This document shows, piece after piece, positions 7,118-15,705 of a stretch of 64,000 bases of DNA (positions are counted from its first letter, which is position 1; each line of letters begins with the position of its first letter). A program made the position numbers and the translations under genes. The notes below the pieces were generated by a model. The model did not search any database and was not told the DNA's origin. It saw nothing but the letters and a program-made list of their open reading frames with translations. This DNA is from Sphingorhabdus sp. EL138 (GTDB lineage Bacteria > Pseudomonadota > Alphaproteobacteria > Sphingomonadales > Sphingomonadaceae): positions 44,657 to 108,656 of the forward strand of contig NZ_CAMDCK010000009.1 of assembly GCF_945890115.1 (NCBI RefSeq). Reading direction: 5' to 3'.

Positions 7118-8641
7118 ATGACTGTAATCATCCGCAATGCCGACTTGATCGAAAGCGTGGCCGACGCGTTGCAATATATCAGCTATTTCCACCCGATGGA
7201 TTATATCCGGGCCTTGGGCGACGCGTATGAAGCGGAGCAATCGCCTGCTGCCAAGGATGCCATCGCGCAAATCCTAACCAATAGCCGCATGTGCGCAGAG
7301 GGGCATCGCCCGATTTGCCAAGACACAGGTATCGTTAACGTTTTCGTCAAATGGGGCATGGATTGCCGTTTGGAAGACACATCCGCATCTTTGCAGGACG
7401 TGATCGATGAAGGCGTCCGCCGCGCCTATTTACACCCCGAAAACAAGCTGCGCGCGTCGGTGCTTGCGGACCCAGCCTTTACGCGGCGCAATACCAAGGA
7501 CAATACGCCGTGCGTCCTGCATGTCGACCTCGTCCCCGGCTCCAAAGTGTCCGTCGACGTTGCCGCCAAGGGTGGCGGCAGCGAGAATAAGTCGAAGTTC
7601 AAGATGATGAACCCGTCGGACAATATAGTGGATTGGGTTGTGGAGATGCTGCCGCAAATGGGCGCTGGTTGGTGCCCGCCCGGCATGTTGGGCATTGGCA
7701 TTGGTGGCACAGCGGAACATTGCGTGTTGCTGGCCAAACAAGCGTTGATGGAACCCATCGACATGGGACCATTGAAGGCACGAGGTCCGCAGAACGACAT
7801 TGAAGCCATGCGCATCGAGATTTTTGACAAGGTCAATGCGCTTGGCATTGGCGCGCAGGGGCTTGGCGGACTTTCCACGATATTGGATGTGAAGATCATG
7901 GATGCGCCATGTCATGCCGCAGGTAAGCCTGTTGCCATGATCCCCAATTGCGCCGCCACGCGCCATGCCCATTTCACATTGGATGGAGCTGGCCCTGCCT
8001 ATCTGGAGGCGCCAAAGTTGGACGAATGGCCTAAGGTCGATTGGAAACCCGACGCAGCGGCAATCCGCGTTGATCTCGATACGCTCACGCCGGACGTCGT
8101 GGCGGGTTGGAAGCAAGGCGATCGCTTGCTGCTCAACGGCAAGATGCTGACTGGCCGCGACGCCGCCCATAAGCGCATTGCCGATATGCTGGCCAAGGGA
8201 GAAGAACTGCCCGTCAGCTTCAAGGGCCGCATGATCTATTATGTAGGCCCGGTCGATCCGGTTGGCGAGGAAATTGTCGGGCCAGCAGGGCCAACAACTG
8301 CGACGCGCATGGACAAGTTCATGGATATGATGCTTGAGCAAGGCTTACTCGCCTGCGTTGGCAAGGCTGAACGCGGCCCCGCGGCAACGCAGGCCATCGC
8401 CAAGCGCAAGAGCGCCTATCTCATGGCCGTTGGCGGCGCTGCCTATCTCGTCGCCCGCGCGATCAAGGGCAGCAAAGTCGTCGGCTTTGCAGATTTAGGC
8501 ATGGAAGCCATTTACGAGTTTGAAGTGCAGGACTTCCCCGTCACCGTTGCGGTCGATAGCGATGGCAACAATGTCCACCAATTAGCGCCCGCTTATTGGC
8601 AAAAGCGGATTAAGGATGAAGGTTTGTTGCAGGGAGTCTAG
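7118..8641 (+). CDS. Class I fumarate hydratase (iron-sulfur type)
   Basis: It interconverts fumarate and malate in the TCA cycle, using an oxygen-sensitive [4Fe-4S] cluster. At 507 residues it has the usual length for single-chain class I fumarases (FumA/FumB type). Candidate cluster cysteines lie in GHRPICQDTG, GAGWCPPGMLG and IPNCAATRH, and the glycine-rich segment GIGIGGTAEH is conserved in the family. The C-terminal part (YYVGPVDPVGEEIVGPAGPTTATRMDKF) corresponds to the beta domain. It is a single gene with no co-directional neighbour; an FKBP gene converges from the other side 23 bases downstream. Confidence 0.93.
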   Translation: MTVIIRNADLIESVADALQYISYFHPMDYIRALGDAYEAEQSPAAKDAIAQILTNSRMCAEGHRPICQDTGIVNVFVKWGMDCRLEDTSASLQDVIDEGVRRAYLHPENKLRASVLADPAFTRRNTKDNTPCVLHVDLVPGSKVSVDVAAKGGGSENKSKFKMMNPSDNIVDWVVEMLPQMGAGWCPPGMLGIGIGGTAEHCVLLAKQALMEPIDMGPLKARGPQNDIEAMRIEIFDKVNALGIGAQGLGGLSTILDVKIMDAPCHAAGKPVAMIPNCAATRHAHFTLDGAGPAYLEAPKLDEWPKVDWKPDAAAIRVDLDTLTPDVVAGWKQGDRLLLNGKMLTGRDAAHKRIADMLAKGEELPVSFKGRMIYYVGPVDPVGEEIVGPAGPTTATRMDKFMDMMLEQGLLACVGKAERGPAATQAIAKRKSAYLMAVGGAAYLVARAIKGSKVVGFADLGMEAIYEFEVQDFPVTVAVDSDGNNVHQLAPAYWQKRIKDEGLLQGV

Positions 8642-8664
8642 GGCCTGGCCCTAAGCCCCCGCAA

Positions 8665-9288
8665 TTACTGACCGCGCATTTGGGCGTCAATTTGGGCCTG
8701 AATTTCGGGTGGTAGGCCTTGGGGTGCGCCGCCGGCTTGGCCGCCTGCGCCGCCTTGTTGCTGCTGCATCTCCTGCATCTGCTTTTGCATTGCTTCGATC
8801 TCGGCGCGCGACTTGAACTCGAGCAGCTCGACATCGAATGTCAGTTCGCTTCCACCGGGAATGGCGACTTCGCCTGTCTGCGGGTTGCGCTGATCCTCTG
8901 GGCCATAGCCAAGCTCAGCTGGAATCCACAGGCGATATTTACCGCCGCGCTGCATGATTTTTAGGCCTTCCGAAAAGCCGGGGACGACGCCCGTTACAGG
9001 AAAGCCAGCTTGCGGGTTTTGGTCAAAAACCGTGCCGTCCTTCAACATGCCCTTATAACTCACAAGGACCACGTCATTGTCCGTAGGGTTGGGGCCTTCG
9101 CCAGCTTCCATGATTTTGTAGCGCAGGCCAGATGGCGTTGTCGTCACATCACCAAATTCCTGCCGCACGTCGCTGGTTCCCCAATAGGCCAAGCCGCCAC
9201 CGGCCGCGAGAACCAACGCAATCGCCGCCCAATATTTGGTGAGCGAACCTTTTTTAAGAGGCTGAATGGGAACGGCGGTGACAGACAT
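8665..9288 (-). CDS. FKBP-type peptidyl-prolyl cis-trans isomerase, membrane-anchored
   Basis: This probably helps proline isomerisation during folding of periplasmic proteins. The 207-residue protein has an N-terminal membrane anchor at about residues 17-38 (TKYWAAIALVLAAGGGLAYWG) and an FKBP domain at about residues 50-160. The domain shows GEGPNPTDNDVVLVSYKG, GFSEGLKIMQRGGKYRLWIP and ELGYG, which line the active site. The tail after residue 160 is a Gln/Met-rich helix that could be a coiled coil, then a Gly/Pro/Gln-rich end. It sits upstream of nothing co-directional; rpsU lies behind it with its own terminator. Confidence 0.92.
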   Translation of the reverse strand: MSVTAVPIQPLKKGSLTKYWAAIALVLAAGGGLAYWGTSDVRQEFGDVTTTPSGLRYKIMEAGEGPNPTDNDVVLVSYKGMLKDGTVFDQNPQAGFPVTGVVPGFSEGLKIMQRGGKYRLWIPAELGYGPEDQRNPQTGEVAIPGGSELTFDVELLEFKSRAEIEAMQKQMQEMQQQQGGAGGQAGGAPQGLPPEIQAQIDAQMRGQ

Positions 9289-9351
9289 GCAGAAATTCCT
9301 ATTGGCTGGGTTGCGCGCTAACTAGCAGAAAGCGGCGCGGTTTCTAGACAC

Positions 9352-9378
9352 AAAAAAAGCGCCGATGAAAGGCGCTTT
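9352..9378 (-). terminator. Terminator of rpsU
   Basis: The stem AAAGCGCC (9356-9363) pairs with GGCGCTTT (9371-9378) around a 7-base loop. On the minus strand it is followed by a run of seven T (A at 9352-9358 on the plus strand). It lies 22 bases beyond the rpsU stop. Confidence 0.88.
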
Positions 9379-9400
9379 CCTTGTTGTAGAGTGCAGACGC

Positions 9401-9607
9401 TTATTTCGCGCCGTCACGTTCCTGTTGCTTACGCTCCATCTTGCGGGCGCGACGGACAGCAGCAGCCTTTTCACGGGCACGCTTTTCCGATGGCTTTTCA
9501 AAATGACGACGAAGCTTCATTTCGCGATACACGCCTTCACGCTGCAGCTTTTTCTTCAGCGCGCGTAGGGCCTGATCAACATTATTATCGCGAACCATGA
9601 TTTGCAT
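9401..9607 (-). CDS. rpsU: 30S ribosomal protein S21
   Basis: This small basic protein of the 30S subunit acts in translation initiation. The 68-residue product starts [20 protein letters not shown] and continues with the typical Arg/Lys-rich helices ([20 protein letters not shown]). A longer frame starts 10 codons upstream, but the [10 protein letters not shown] start fits the family length. The second Met of this sequence (MVRDNN) is also possible. The gene is monocistronic, with a terminator right behind it. Confidence 0.95.
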   Translation of the reverse strand: MQIMVRDNNVDQALRALKKKLQREGVYREMKLRRHFEKPSEKRAREKAAAVRRARKMERKQQERDGAK

Positions 9608-9887
9608 AAAAAACTCAACTCCGCATCGAATCGGCAAAATGGCTTAAAACTGCCACTTTGAAAGGCTAAAAACAAAAAAAGCCGCGCTCACAGCCGGCGT
9701 GTTGATGTGGCCCCTACCTATGTCGCCTCCAAATATCAAGCGGAAATGGCGCTTTTTGCGGGCTTGGTTGCTATCTTGGCGCGGTAACCAGCAAGAAAAT
9801 TATCAGCACTTGTCGAATCGCCTAATACTTGCCCTCACGCCTTGTTCGTTTCATAATGCAACGCAACTGAGGAGCAGGAGAGAGCAT
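9608..9887. other. Divergent intergenic region rpsU / aldolase
   Basis: This 280-base region holds the promoters of rpsU and of the class II aldolase gene. I see no additional gene and no clear hairpin beyond a weak GCCGCGC/GCCGGCG pairing near 9681-9701. Confidence 0.4.
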
Positions 9888-10652
9888 ATGGCCACCCAAT
9901 TAAAGTCGAATAGCAAATATAGCGAGGCGGAATGGACTGCGCGGCAAGAGCTTGCGGCCTGTTACCGGATATTTTCGATGTTCGGCTGGGATGAGCTTGT
10001 GTTCAACCACATTACGGTCAAAGTGCCTGACGAGGACGGCGCGTTTTTGATTAATCCTTATGGCATGCATTTCGGTGAAATTACCGCGTCGAGCCTCATC
10101 AAAATCGATATTGATGGCAACAAGATGGACGTTGATAACCCGTGGCATGTGAACAAAGCGGGCTTTGTCCAGCACAGCCTGTTCCATCGCACCTTGCCGG
10201 ACGCACATGCGATCATCCACACGCACACCACCGCAACCGTAGCGGTATGCAGCCTTGAGGGCGGCTTGCAGCCTGTGAACTTCTACGCATGCAATTTCAT
10301 CGGCCAATTGGCCTATCATGACTTTGAAGGCGTTACCGTGCGCGAAGAAGAGGGCGCGCGGTTGGTCGAGCATCTCGGCGACAAGCGGATATTGATGCTG
10401 CGCAACCATGGCCCTGTCGTCATGGGCAAGACGCTCACTGATGCCTTTATCAAATATTGGGCGCTCCAGCGCGCGTGCGAGCATCAGATGGCCACGCTGC
10501 AAATGGGTAATCCGATCATGGTATCGCCAGAGGTAATCGCCGTGCATCAGCGCGATTTGTATATGGCATCGCCTCCCGGCGGATCGGGCCGCGTTGAATT
10601 TGACGCGATGGTGCGCAAGGTGGACCAAATCGACAAAAGCTGGCGGGATTAA
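9888..10652 (+). CDS. Class II aldolase/adducin family protein
   Basis: It belongs to the zinc-dependent family that includes fuculose- and ribulose-phosphate aldolases and epimerases; the true substrate is not predictable. The ATG at 9888 is chosen because GGAGCAGGAGAG stands before it; a longer open frame upstream lacks such a site. The 254-residue protein shows HTHTT (metal-binding His pair) in the first half and LRNHGPVVMG with the third His in the second half. It is close to proteobacterial proteins of the adducin type that often lie near catabolic genes. The next gene is an orphan [2Fe-2S] subunit, separated by hairpin repeats. Confidence 0.88.
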   Translation: MATQLKSNSKYSEAEWTARQELAACYRIFSMFGWDELVFNHITVKVPDEDGAFLINPYGMHFGEITASSLIKIDIDGNKMDVDNPWHVNKAGFVQHSLFHRTLPDAHAIIHTHTTATVAVCSLEGGLQPVNFYACNFIGQLAYHDFEGVTVREEEGARLVEHLGDKRILMLRNHGPVVMGKTLTDAFIKYWALQRACEHQMATLQMGNPIMVSPEVIAVHQRDLYMASPPGGSGRVEFDAMVRKVDQIDKSWRD

Positions 10653-10664
10653 GATTGTGGGCAT

Positions 10665-10759
10665 CCCCCTCCCGCTTGCGGGAGGGGTTAGGGGAGGGTA
10701 GAACCATAAAATGATACCGCGACACGCCCTCCCCCGTCCCCTCCCGCAAGCGGGAGGGG
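10665..10759. repeat. Pair of inverted REP-like hairpins
   Basis: Two long GC-rich palindromes face each other. Copy one (10665-10699) contains CCCTCCCGCTTGCGGGAGGG and copy two (10726-10759) contains CCCTCCCGCAAGCGGGAGGG. The accompanying GGTTAGGGGAGGG and CCCTCCCCCGTCC arms are also inverted with respect to each other, as in a BIME. The second copy runs to two bases before the next gene's ATG, so its AGGGGAG supplies that gene's ribosome binding site. Confidence 0.85.
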
Positions 10760-10760
10760 A

Positions 10761-11303
10761 GTGATGACCAAATTCACCGTCAACGACCGCCCCGTCCAAT
10801 ATAAAATGGACCCGCAAACACCCTTATTGTGGGCGTTGCGCGATGCGTCCAACTTGACGGGCACCAAATATGGCTGCGGCGTTGGCGATTGCGGTGCATG
10901 CATGGTTGAAATTGATGGTGAGGCTATCCGCTCCTGCCTTGTGACCATATCTGAGGCCGAGGGGCGCTTTGTCACAACGATAGAGGGCCTGAGCCGTGAC
11001 CGGAGCCATCCGTTGCAACAGGCGTTTGTGGCCAGCAATGTCCCGCAATGTGGCTTTTGTATTTCCGGCGTCATCATGGCGGCGTCGGTGTTGCTGAAGA
11101 AAAACAGTAATCCTACCGATGCTGAAATTGACACCGCGATCACCAACCTGTGCCGTTGCGGCATTTACCCACGGTTGCGCGGCGCGATCAAACGTGCGGG
11201 CCGAGTCATGCGCGGCGAAGAACGCATCGCCGCCGCCCCACCGCCGGGTATAACGCCTGAGGATGCAGCGCGCGCTGTGCCCGCGCTGACGGTTCCGAAA
11301 TAA
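10761..11303 (+). CDS. [2Fe-2S] subunit of a molybdenum hydroxylase (IorA-like)
   Basis: This is the small electron-transfer subunit of xanthine-oxidase-family hydroxylases such as isoquinoline 1-oxidoreductase. The ferredoxin-like N-terminal half has GCGVGDCGACMVE with a Cys further on (RSCLV). The helical second half has the CGFCISG and CRCGIYPRLR cluster motifs, so both [2Fe-2S] clusters are complete. The 180-residue length fits, with a short Pro/Ala tail. The start is the first of two adjacent ATG codons. The large molybdopterin subunit that normally follows is absent; the next gene is on the opposite strand. It may pair with a protein encoded elsewhere. Confidence 0.9.
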   Translation: MMTKFTVNDRPVQYKMDPQTPLLWALRDASNLTGTKYGCGVGDCGACMVEIDGEAIRSCLVTISEAEGRFVTTIEGLSRDRSHPLQQAFVASNVPQCGFCISGVIMAASVLLKKNSNPTDAEIDTAITNLCRCGIYPRLRGAIKRAGRVMRGEERIAAAPPPGITPEDAARAVPALTVPK

Positions 11304-11307
11304 GGAC

Positions 11308-11892
11308 TCAGCCCTCCAGTTCGATATCCCAGTATAACCAGTCGTGCCATGTTTCATGCAGATGGTTCGGCGGAAACGCGCGGCCCCGGTCTTGCAACTG
11401 CCAGCTTGTCGGCCGGATCGCCGCCATGTTAAGTTGCATATGCGCCTGCTTAGGCGTGCGGCCGCCCTTTTTAAGGTTGCAGTGCAAACAGGCGGTGGTG
11501 ACATTTTCCCAACTGGTAATGCCGCCCAAGCGACGCGGGACGATATGGTCAAAGGTCAGATTGTCGCCCGACCCGCAATATTGACATTCGAACTTGTCGC
11601 GCAGGAACAGGTTAAAACGGGTGAATGCAGGATATTCCGACGGCTTCACATATTGGCGCAGCGCAATCACCGACGGAATTTTCATGTCCAGACTTGGACT
11701 ATGCACATGCCGGTCATAGTTGGAGACAATGTCGACCTTGTCCAGGAAAACCGCCTTAATCGCGGCCTGCCACGGCCACAGGCTTAGCGGATAATAGCTT
11801 AAGGGCGTGTAATCCGCGTTCAGCACAAGCGCAGGACAGTTCTCCGGGTGCCTTGCCCGGCCCGCCGCCTCGAAAGTTCCGGTATGCAACAT
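11308..11892 (-). CDS. HNH endonuclease family protein
   Basis: The 194-residue protein has an HNH domain at about residues 95-155: CQYCGSG with the first zinc pair, FDHIVPRRLGG with the catalytic His, and TACLHCNLKKGGRTP with the second zinc pair and the Asn. The N-terminal half (VLNADYTPLSYYPLSLWPWQAA) is characteristic of a widespread bacterial group of stand-alone HNH proteins whose biological role is poorly defined; repair or general nuclease roles are possible. It is tail-to-tail with the IorA-like gene and divergent from GluQRS. Confidence 0.88.
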   Translation of the reverse strand: MLHTGTFEAAGRARHPENCPALVLNADYTPLSYYPLSLWPWQAAIKAVFLDKVDIVSNYDRHVHSPSLDMKIPSVIALRQYVKPSEYPAFTRFNLFLRDKFECQYCGSGDNLTFDHIVPRRLGGITSWENVTTACLHCNLKKGGRTPKQAHMQLNMAAIRPTSWQLQDRGRAFPPNHLHETWHDWLYWDIELEG

Positions 11893-12034
11893 CAGTGGAA
11901 CCCTACTCCCTTTTTATCAAACATGCGTTAAGCATATTAGCATTACAGCATTCTGACAGTCGCCAACCTATTTACACATATTGTAACGTCAAGTGGCTAA
12001 AGCTACCGAATGTGGTATTATTGGGGAAATTTTT

Positions 12035-12937
12035 TTGACGGCTTTAGACTTCATCCATTCCTATCTGGGCCAGACCGTGGAGCCGAAGGGTCCGGTGGTC
12101 ACCAGATTTGCCCCGAGTCCCAATGGGCAGTTGCATCTGGGCCATGCCTTTTCGGCGCTATGTGCCCGTGAATTCGCGCGCGCTTTTGGGGGTCAGTTTC
12201 GCCTTCGGATCGAGGATATTGACGGGACGCGCAGTCGGCCCGAGCATGTTCAGGCGATCCTTGCCGATATGCAGTGGCTTGGGCTTGCGCAAGACGGCGA
12301 TGTGCAGTTCCAATCGCAACATACCGACCGTTATGTGGCCGCGCGTGACCGGCTGAACGCCGCTGGCCTATTATATCGCTGCGGCTGCACCAGAGGCGAC
12401 ATCGCCGAAGCGTTAAAGCATAAGGCGGTACCCCATGGCCCCGACGGTCCGCATTATCCCGGCACCTGCCGGGACCAGCCCTTTGTGGGAGATGCTCCAT
12501 TTAGCTGGCGCCTCGACATAAAAAAGGCCGTGGACTTGGTAGGCCCGCTGTTGTGGATGGATTTGGCGGCGGGACAGCAGTTTGCAGACCCAATGGCCTT
12601 TGGCGATGTTATATTATGGCGCAAGGACGTGCCGGCATCTTATCATCTCGCCGCGACCGTTGACGATGCCGTTGATGGTATAACCTATGTGGTGCGCGGC
12701 AAGGATCTGTTCGCTTATACCGCCATTCATCGGCTGCTGCAGAAGTTGCTCGATTTACCGGAGCCAGTCTATTGGCATCATCGGCTTTTGCTGGATAGCG
12801 CGGATGAAAAACTGGCCAAGAGCAAATCCTCACCGGCTTTGTCCGCCCGCCGTTTGGCAGGCGAAAGCGGAAAGGAACTTATGGATAATTTGCGTCACCG
12901 AACGCTTCCGCTTGGAATTTCCTTATCGGATGCTTAG
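12035..12937 (+). CDS. gluQ: Glutamyl-Q tRNA(Asp) synthetase
   Basis: It is a truncated glutamyl-tRNA synthetase that attaches glutamate to the queuosine base of tRNA(Asp), without an anticodon-binding domain. VTRFAPSPNGQLHLGH carries the HLGH (HIGH-like) signature and KLAKSKSS the KMSKS-like loop; the short length (300 residues) excludes a full GltX. Zinc ligands are probably in YRCGCTRGDI and the later CRD segment. The start is uncertain: a TTG at 12035 has GGGGA upstream. A GTG at 11993, or a GTG closer to VTRFAPSP, are alternatives. Confidence 0.88.
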   Translation: MTALDFIHSYLGQTVEPKGPVVTRFAPSPNGQLHLGHAFSALCAREFARAFGGQFRLRIEDIDGTRSRPEHVQAILADMQWLGLAQDGDVQFQSQHTDRYVAARDRLNAAGLLYRCGCTRGDIAEALKHKAVPHGPDGPHYPGTCRDQPFVGDAPFSWRLDIKKAVDLVGPLLWMDLAAGQQFADPMAFGDVILWRKDVPASYHLAATVDDAVDGITYVVRGKDLFAYTAIHRLLQKLLDLPEPVYWHHRLLLDSADEKLAKSKSSPALSARRLAGESGKELMDNLRHRTLPLGISLSDA

Positions 12938-12980
12938 ATAGGGGCAACGGGGTATTGGCCCTGAACAAGGACTTCTCCCG

Positions 12981-13208
12981 ATGACTATATTGTTGGTTCT
13001 TCTCATCATTGGCGCAGCTGGTGCTGTTGCCTTCGCATTAATCCGCGGATTGCATGCTTTTGCCAATCTGCGTCCGGCAGATGTGGACGAAACGGGCCTA
13101 CCTAAATCCCTGACTGTGCAAAACAAGATGATGTTTGCACGGGTGAAATGGCAGTTCATCACCGTCGTGTTGATTGCTGTTTTGGTACTTGTTGCCGGTT
13201 CGCAATAA
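12981..13208 (+). CDS. HIG1-domain (twin transmembrane) protein
   Basis: The 75-residue product has two membrane helices (about residues 3-25 and 52-73) with the loop motif QNKMMFARVKWQ between them, typical of HIG1-type 'twin transmembrane' proteins. Eukaryotic homologues associate with cytochrome c oxidase; the bacterial role is inferred to be similar but not shown. It lies just upstream of the adenosyltransferase gene, with an 11-base gap, so the two are probably co-transcribed. Confidence 0.8.
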   Translation: MTILLVLLIIGAAGAVAFALIRGLHAFANLRPADVDETGLPKSLTVQNKMMFARVKWQFITVVLIAVLVLVAGSQ

Positions 13209-13219
13209 GCAGAGCGATC

Positions 13220-13801
13220 ATGGTTAAGCTCAACAAAATTTACACCCGGACGGGTGACGATGGCACAACGGGCCTTGTCGACGGCTCACGTGTGTCGAAA
13301 ACGGATTCACGGTTGCATGCGATTGGCGAAGTCGATGAAACCAATTGCGCGCTGGGCGTTGCGATCCAGTCGCTTGCGGCGGATGAGGGGGATACCCCTT
13401 TGGTGCAGGAACTGCGCCGCATTCAAAATGATCTGTTCGATTTGGGCGCAGATATTGCGACGCCGGGGGAGAGTTTCGAACCTTCACCGATGGAGCTACG
13501 GATAATTGCGTCTCAGGTTGAATGGCTGGAGGCGGCGATTGATAATGCCAATGCGCAACTTCCGCCGCTGACCAGTTTCATCTTGCCGGGCGGCAGTTTA
13601 CCAGCGGCACAAATGCATATGGCGCGGGTAACGTCGCGTCGGGCCGAGCGCGCACTGGTTGCCGCATCGCTTGAAGTGGCGATCAACCCGCAAGCGTTGC
13701 ATTACCTGAACCGTCTGTCCGACTATCTCTTCACTTTGTGCCGTTTAATCAACGCAACACGAGGCGGCGATATTTTGTGGGTACCAGGCGCATCGCGCTA
13801 A
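13220..13801 (+). CDS. Cob(I)alamin adenosyltransferase (PduO type)
   Basis: It transfers an adenosyl group from ATP to cob(I)alamin to make coenzyme B12. The 193-residue protein has the ATP-binding N-terminus IYTRTGDDGTTGL, the conserved GEVDETN segment and the later LNRLSDYLF helix, all typical of the PduO/MMAB group. The ATG at 13220 is preferred over longer upstream codons because homologues begin MVKLNKIYTRTGD. It follows the HIG1-type gene closely. Confidence 0.93.
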   Translation: MVKLNKIYTRTGDDGTTGLVDGSRVSKTDSRLHAIGEVDETNCALGVAIQSLAADEGDTPLVQELRRIQNDLFDLGADIATPGESFEPSPMELRIIASQVEWLEAAIDNANAQLPPLTSFILPGGSLPAAQMHMARVTSRRAERALVAASLEVAINPQALHYLNRLSDYLFTLCRLINATRGGDILWVPGASR

Positions 13802-13867
13802 GCAGCCGGAGGACGGCTTTTGCGGGCATGTCAAAATGGGCGGATCGTTTGGCCCTTCATGCATTGA

Positions 13868-14722
13868 TTACCGGTTACGCCCGCACGGCCCTAACGATTC
13901 AATAACAAAGCTGTAGTCGGCCTGCGCGCGGGCGGTATCTGCCTTCGACGCGCCTTCAACACGGTCAGCAGGCAGAGCGCGCGGAAGACCGCATGCCAAG
14001 CGATACCATAACAAGGTCATACGCTGCGGCGCGGTTGCAGATGCGTCAATGACTTCGGCTGTTGAGACGGCCCATATTTTTTGCTGGCCCGGGCGGCTCA
14101 ATATGGTGAGCGATAGCGGCTGATCATTGTCCGTTTTTACGAAAATCTGCGTTTCGCCTTCCCCCAATACGGTCCCCACGCTGTGGAAGGCGCTGCTCAC
14201 GCTGGTAATGCGGCGCGGAGCGTTAACTTGGACAGCCTCTTTCGTGATGGCCCGCACGAGCGCATCGTTAGTGGTGCTAAATAAAGCCAACGCATTTGGC
14301 CGTGCCAGTTGAACCTCGCTAGGTCGACCGGTCACCTGTCGACCAAATAGATATATGCGCTGTTTTTGCAGTTTGGGAATTTTACCCTTCGCGTTTTTGG
14401 GCACATCGAGCAAGAAACGCACGCGCGGCGTTATACCGCCTTCGCCACGAATCAATGCCATGACGTCGGCCTCTACCAGCACGCGTTCGAACGAAGTTGG
14501 GACACCTGAGGTCTGTTCAGCCGACAGTTTTCGGACATTTCGAACGGTCACATCGACAATAAGTGGCGATATCACCACCAAATCGGCAATATCTGCATAG
14601 CTTGCCGTATCGGCTTCGATGACAAAGGAAGGCGGCAGGTCAAGTGGTGCTTGTGCCAAATTTGCCGAGCTTAGGCCCAGTAAAATCAAGCATAAACCCG
14701 TTTTTGCAGGAACGAATCGCAT
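13868..14722 (-). CDS. Hypothetical secreted protein
   Basis: The 284-residue protein begins with a clear signal peptide (MRFVPAKTGLCLILLGLSS, cleavage near ANLAQA). The mature part is a mix of beta strands without a recognised domain; two Cys (in LACGLPR and GPCGRNR near the C-terminus) could form a disulfide. Similar uncharacterised proteins are familiar from sphingomonads. It is divergent from tonB, with a 253-base gap, so it may share regulatory DNA with the TonB cluster, but no functional link can be shown. Confidence 0.7.
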   Translation of the reverse strand: MRFVPAKTGLCLILLGLSSANLAQAPLDLPPSFVIEADTASYADIADLVVISPLIVDVTVRNVRKLSAEQTSGVPTSFERVLVEADVMALIRGEGGITPRVRFLLDVPKNAKGKIPKLQKQRIYLFGRQVTGRPSEVQLARPNALALFSTTNDALVRAITKEAVQVNAPRRITSVSSAFHSVGTVLGEGETQIFVKTDNDQPLSLTILSRPGQQKIWAVSTAEVIDASATAPQRMTLLWYRLACGLPRALPADRVEGASKADTARAQADYSFVIESLGPCGRNR

Positions 14723-14975
14723 TCATTATCCCTTTCCTTGGTCGTCCGTGAACGTGCTTGAGCCCTCTATCACATTATAGAATTTTGCCTACCCATCCAT
14801 GAATTGCGTCTTAATCGCAGAATCCGGATTGCTAGGCCGGTTAGGGTTGGCTAATGCAGCGGTGAATCGAGCAAAAAAAAACAGAATTCGATATCGTTGG
14901 GGTTCAGCAGGGGTGTGTGTAAGCATACTTCTACATTGTACTGTTTTGTTTTGAAGGTAGGAGAGTTGTTTCCGC

Positions 14976-15626
14976 ATGGCATATGCTGATCAAGATGGGA
15001 TGAGCACGAACCGTTTGGTTTCTGTCATCATTGTTATCCTACTTCACGCTTTCCTCGGTTATGCCTTGGTCACGGGTCTTGCGTATGACGCGGTCACGAT
15101 CATCAAGGAAAAGATGACCGTTGTAGACGTGAAGGAAGAAGAGCCACCCGAAGAAGAAGAGCCACCACCCGAGCCCGAAAAGCAGATCGAGCCACCAGTG
15201 GTCTCGCCTCCGCCATTGGTGCAAACGGTAACGCCGCCGCCAACGATTCGTACCGTTGCTACGCCGCCACCTTCTGCGCCAATCGTGCCTACGGCTGCAC
15301 CACCTGCACCACCTCCTCCGGCACCAGCAGGCCCAACCTCTGACGCAAAGGCACGGGGTAATCCTGGCAACTGGGCCAACACGAACGATTATCCGTCGCG
15401 CGCGTTGCAACAGGAGCGTGAAGGGACCACGAGTTTCCGTGTAACGATCGGTGTCGATGGTCGCGTCATTGACTGCGTGGTTACCCAGTCCAGCGGTCAC
15501 GACGATTTGGATGCGGCCACATGCTCCAACGTGAAGCGTCGCGCACGCTTTGAACCCGCCGTTCGCAACGGTGAAAAGGTTCAAGGCTCTTATTCGAACC
15601 GCGTACGGTGGCAGATACCGAAATGA
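14976..15626 (+). CDS. tonB: TonB energy transducer
   Basis: It couples proton motive force to outer-membrane receptors. The 216-residue protein has an N-terminal membrane helix (about residues 13-35, LVSVIIVILLHAFLGYALV) and a long Pro/Glu-rich spacer that crosses the periplasm (PPEEEEPPPEPEK and several PPP-A blocks). The C-terminal TonB domain shows YPSRALQQEREGTTSFRV and a CVV...SSGHDDLDAATC segment with two Cys. AGGAGAG stands before the ATG. It is first in tonB-exbB-exbD-exbD. A terminator-like hairpin follows before exbB, so part of transcription may stop there. Confidence 0.93.
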   Translation: MAYADQDGMSTNRLVSVIIVILLHAFLGYALVTGLAYDAVTIIKEKMTVVDVKEEEPPEEEEPPPEPEKQIEPPVVSPPPLVQTVTPPPTIRTVATPPPSAPIVPTAAPPAPPPPAPAGPTSDAKARGNPGNWANTNDYPSRALQQEREGTTSFRVTIGVDGRVIDCVVTQSSGHDDLDAATCSNVKRRARFEPAVRNGEKVQGSYSNRVRWQIPK

Positions 15627-15632
15627 TTTTAC

Positions 15633-15671
15633 GACCCGGCAAAGGGTGAGCCTTCGCGCCGGGTCTTTTTT
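15633..15671 (+). terminator. Hairpin terminator/attenuator between tonB and exbB
   Basis: GACCCGGC (15633-15640) pairs with GCCGGGTC (15658-15665), followed by six T. It sits inside what should be one operon, so it probably acts as a partial terminator, or exbB has its own promoter. Confidence 0.8.
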
Positions 15672-15705
15672 GCTAGATAGTTCTATTTTTTGAGAGGTAG
15701 TTAAA

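Noticed and set aside
6706..7270. Minus-strand frames of 102 and 131 codons before the fumarase gene
   Set aside because: They run through a dispersed hairpin repeat and into the fumarase start, with no protein-like pattern.
9699..9887. Longer N-terminus of the class II aldolase
   Set aside because: The first 63 codons look non-coding, and a strong ribosome binding site stands before the ATG at 9888.
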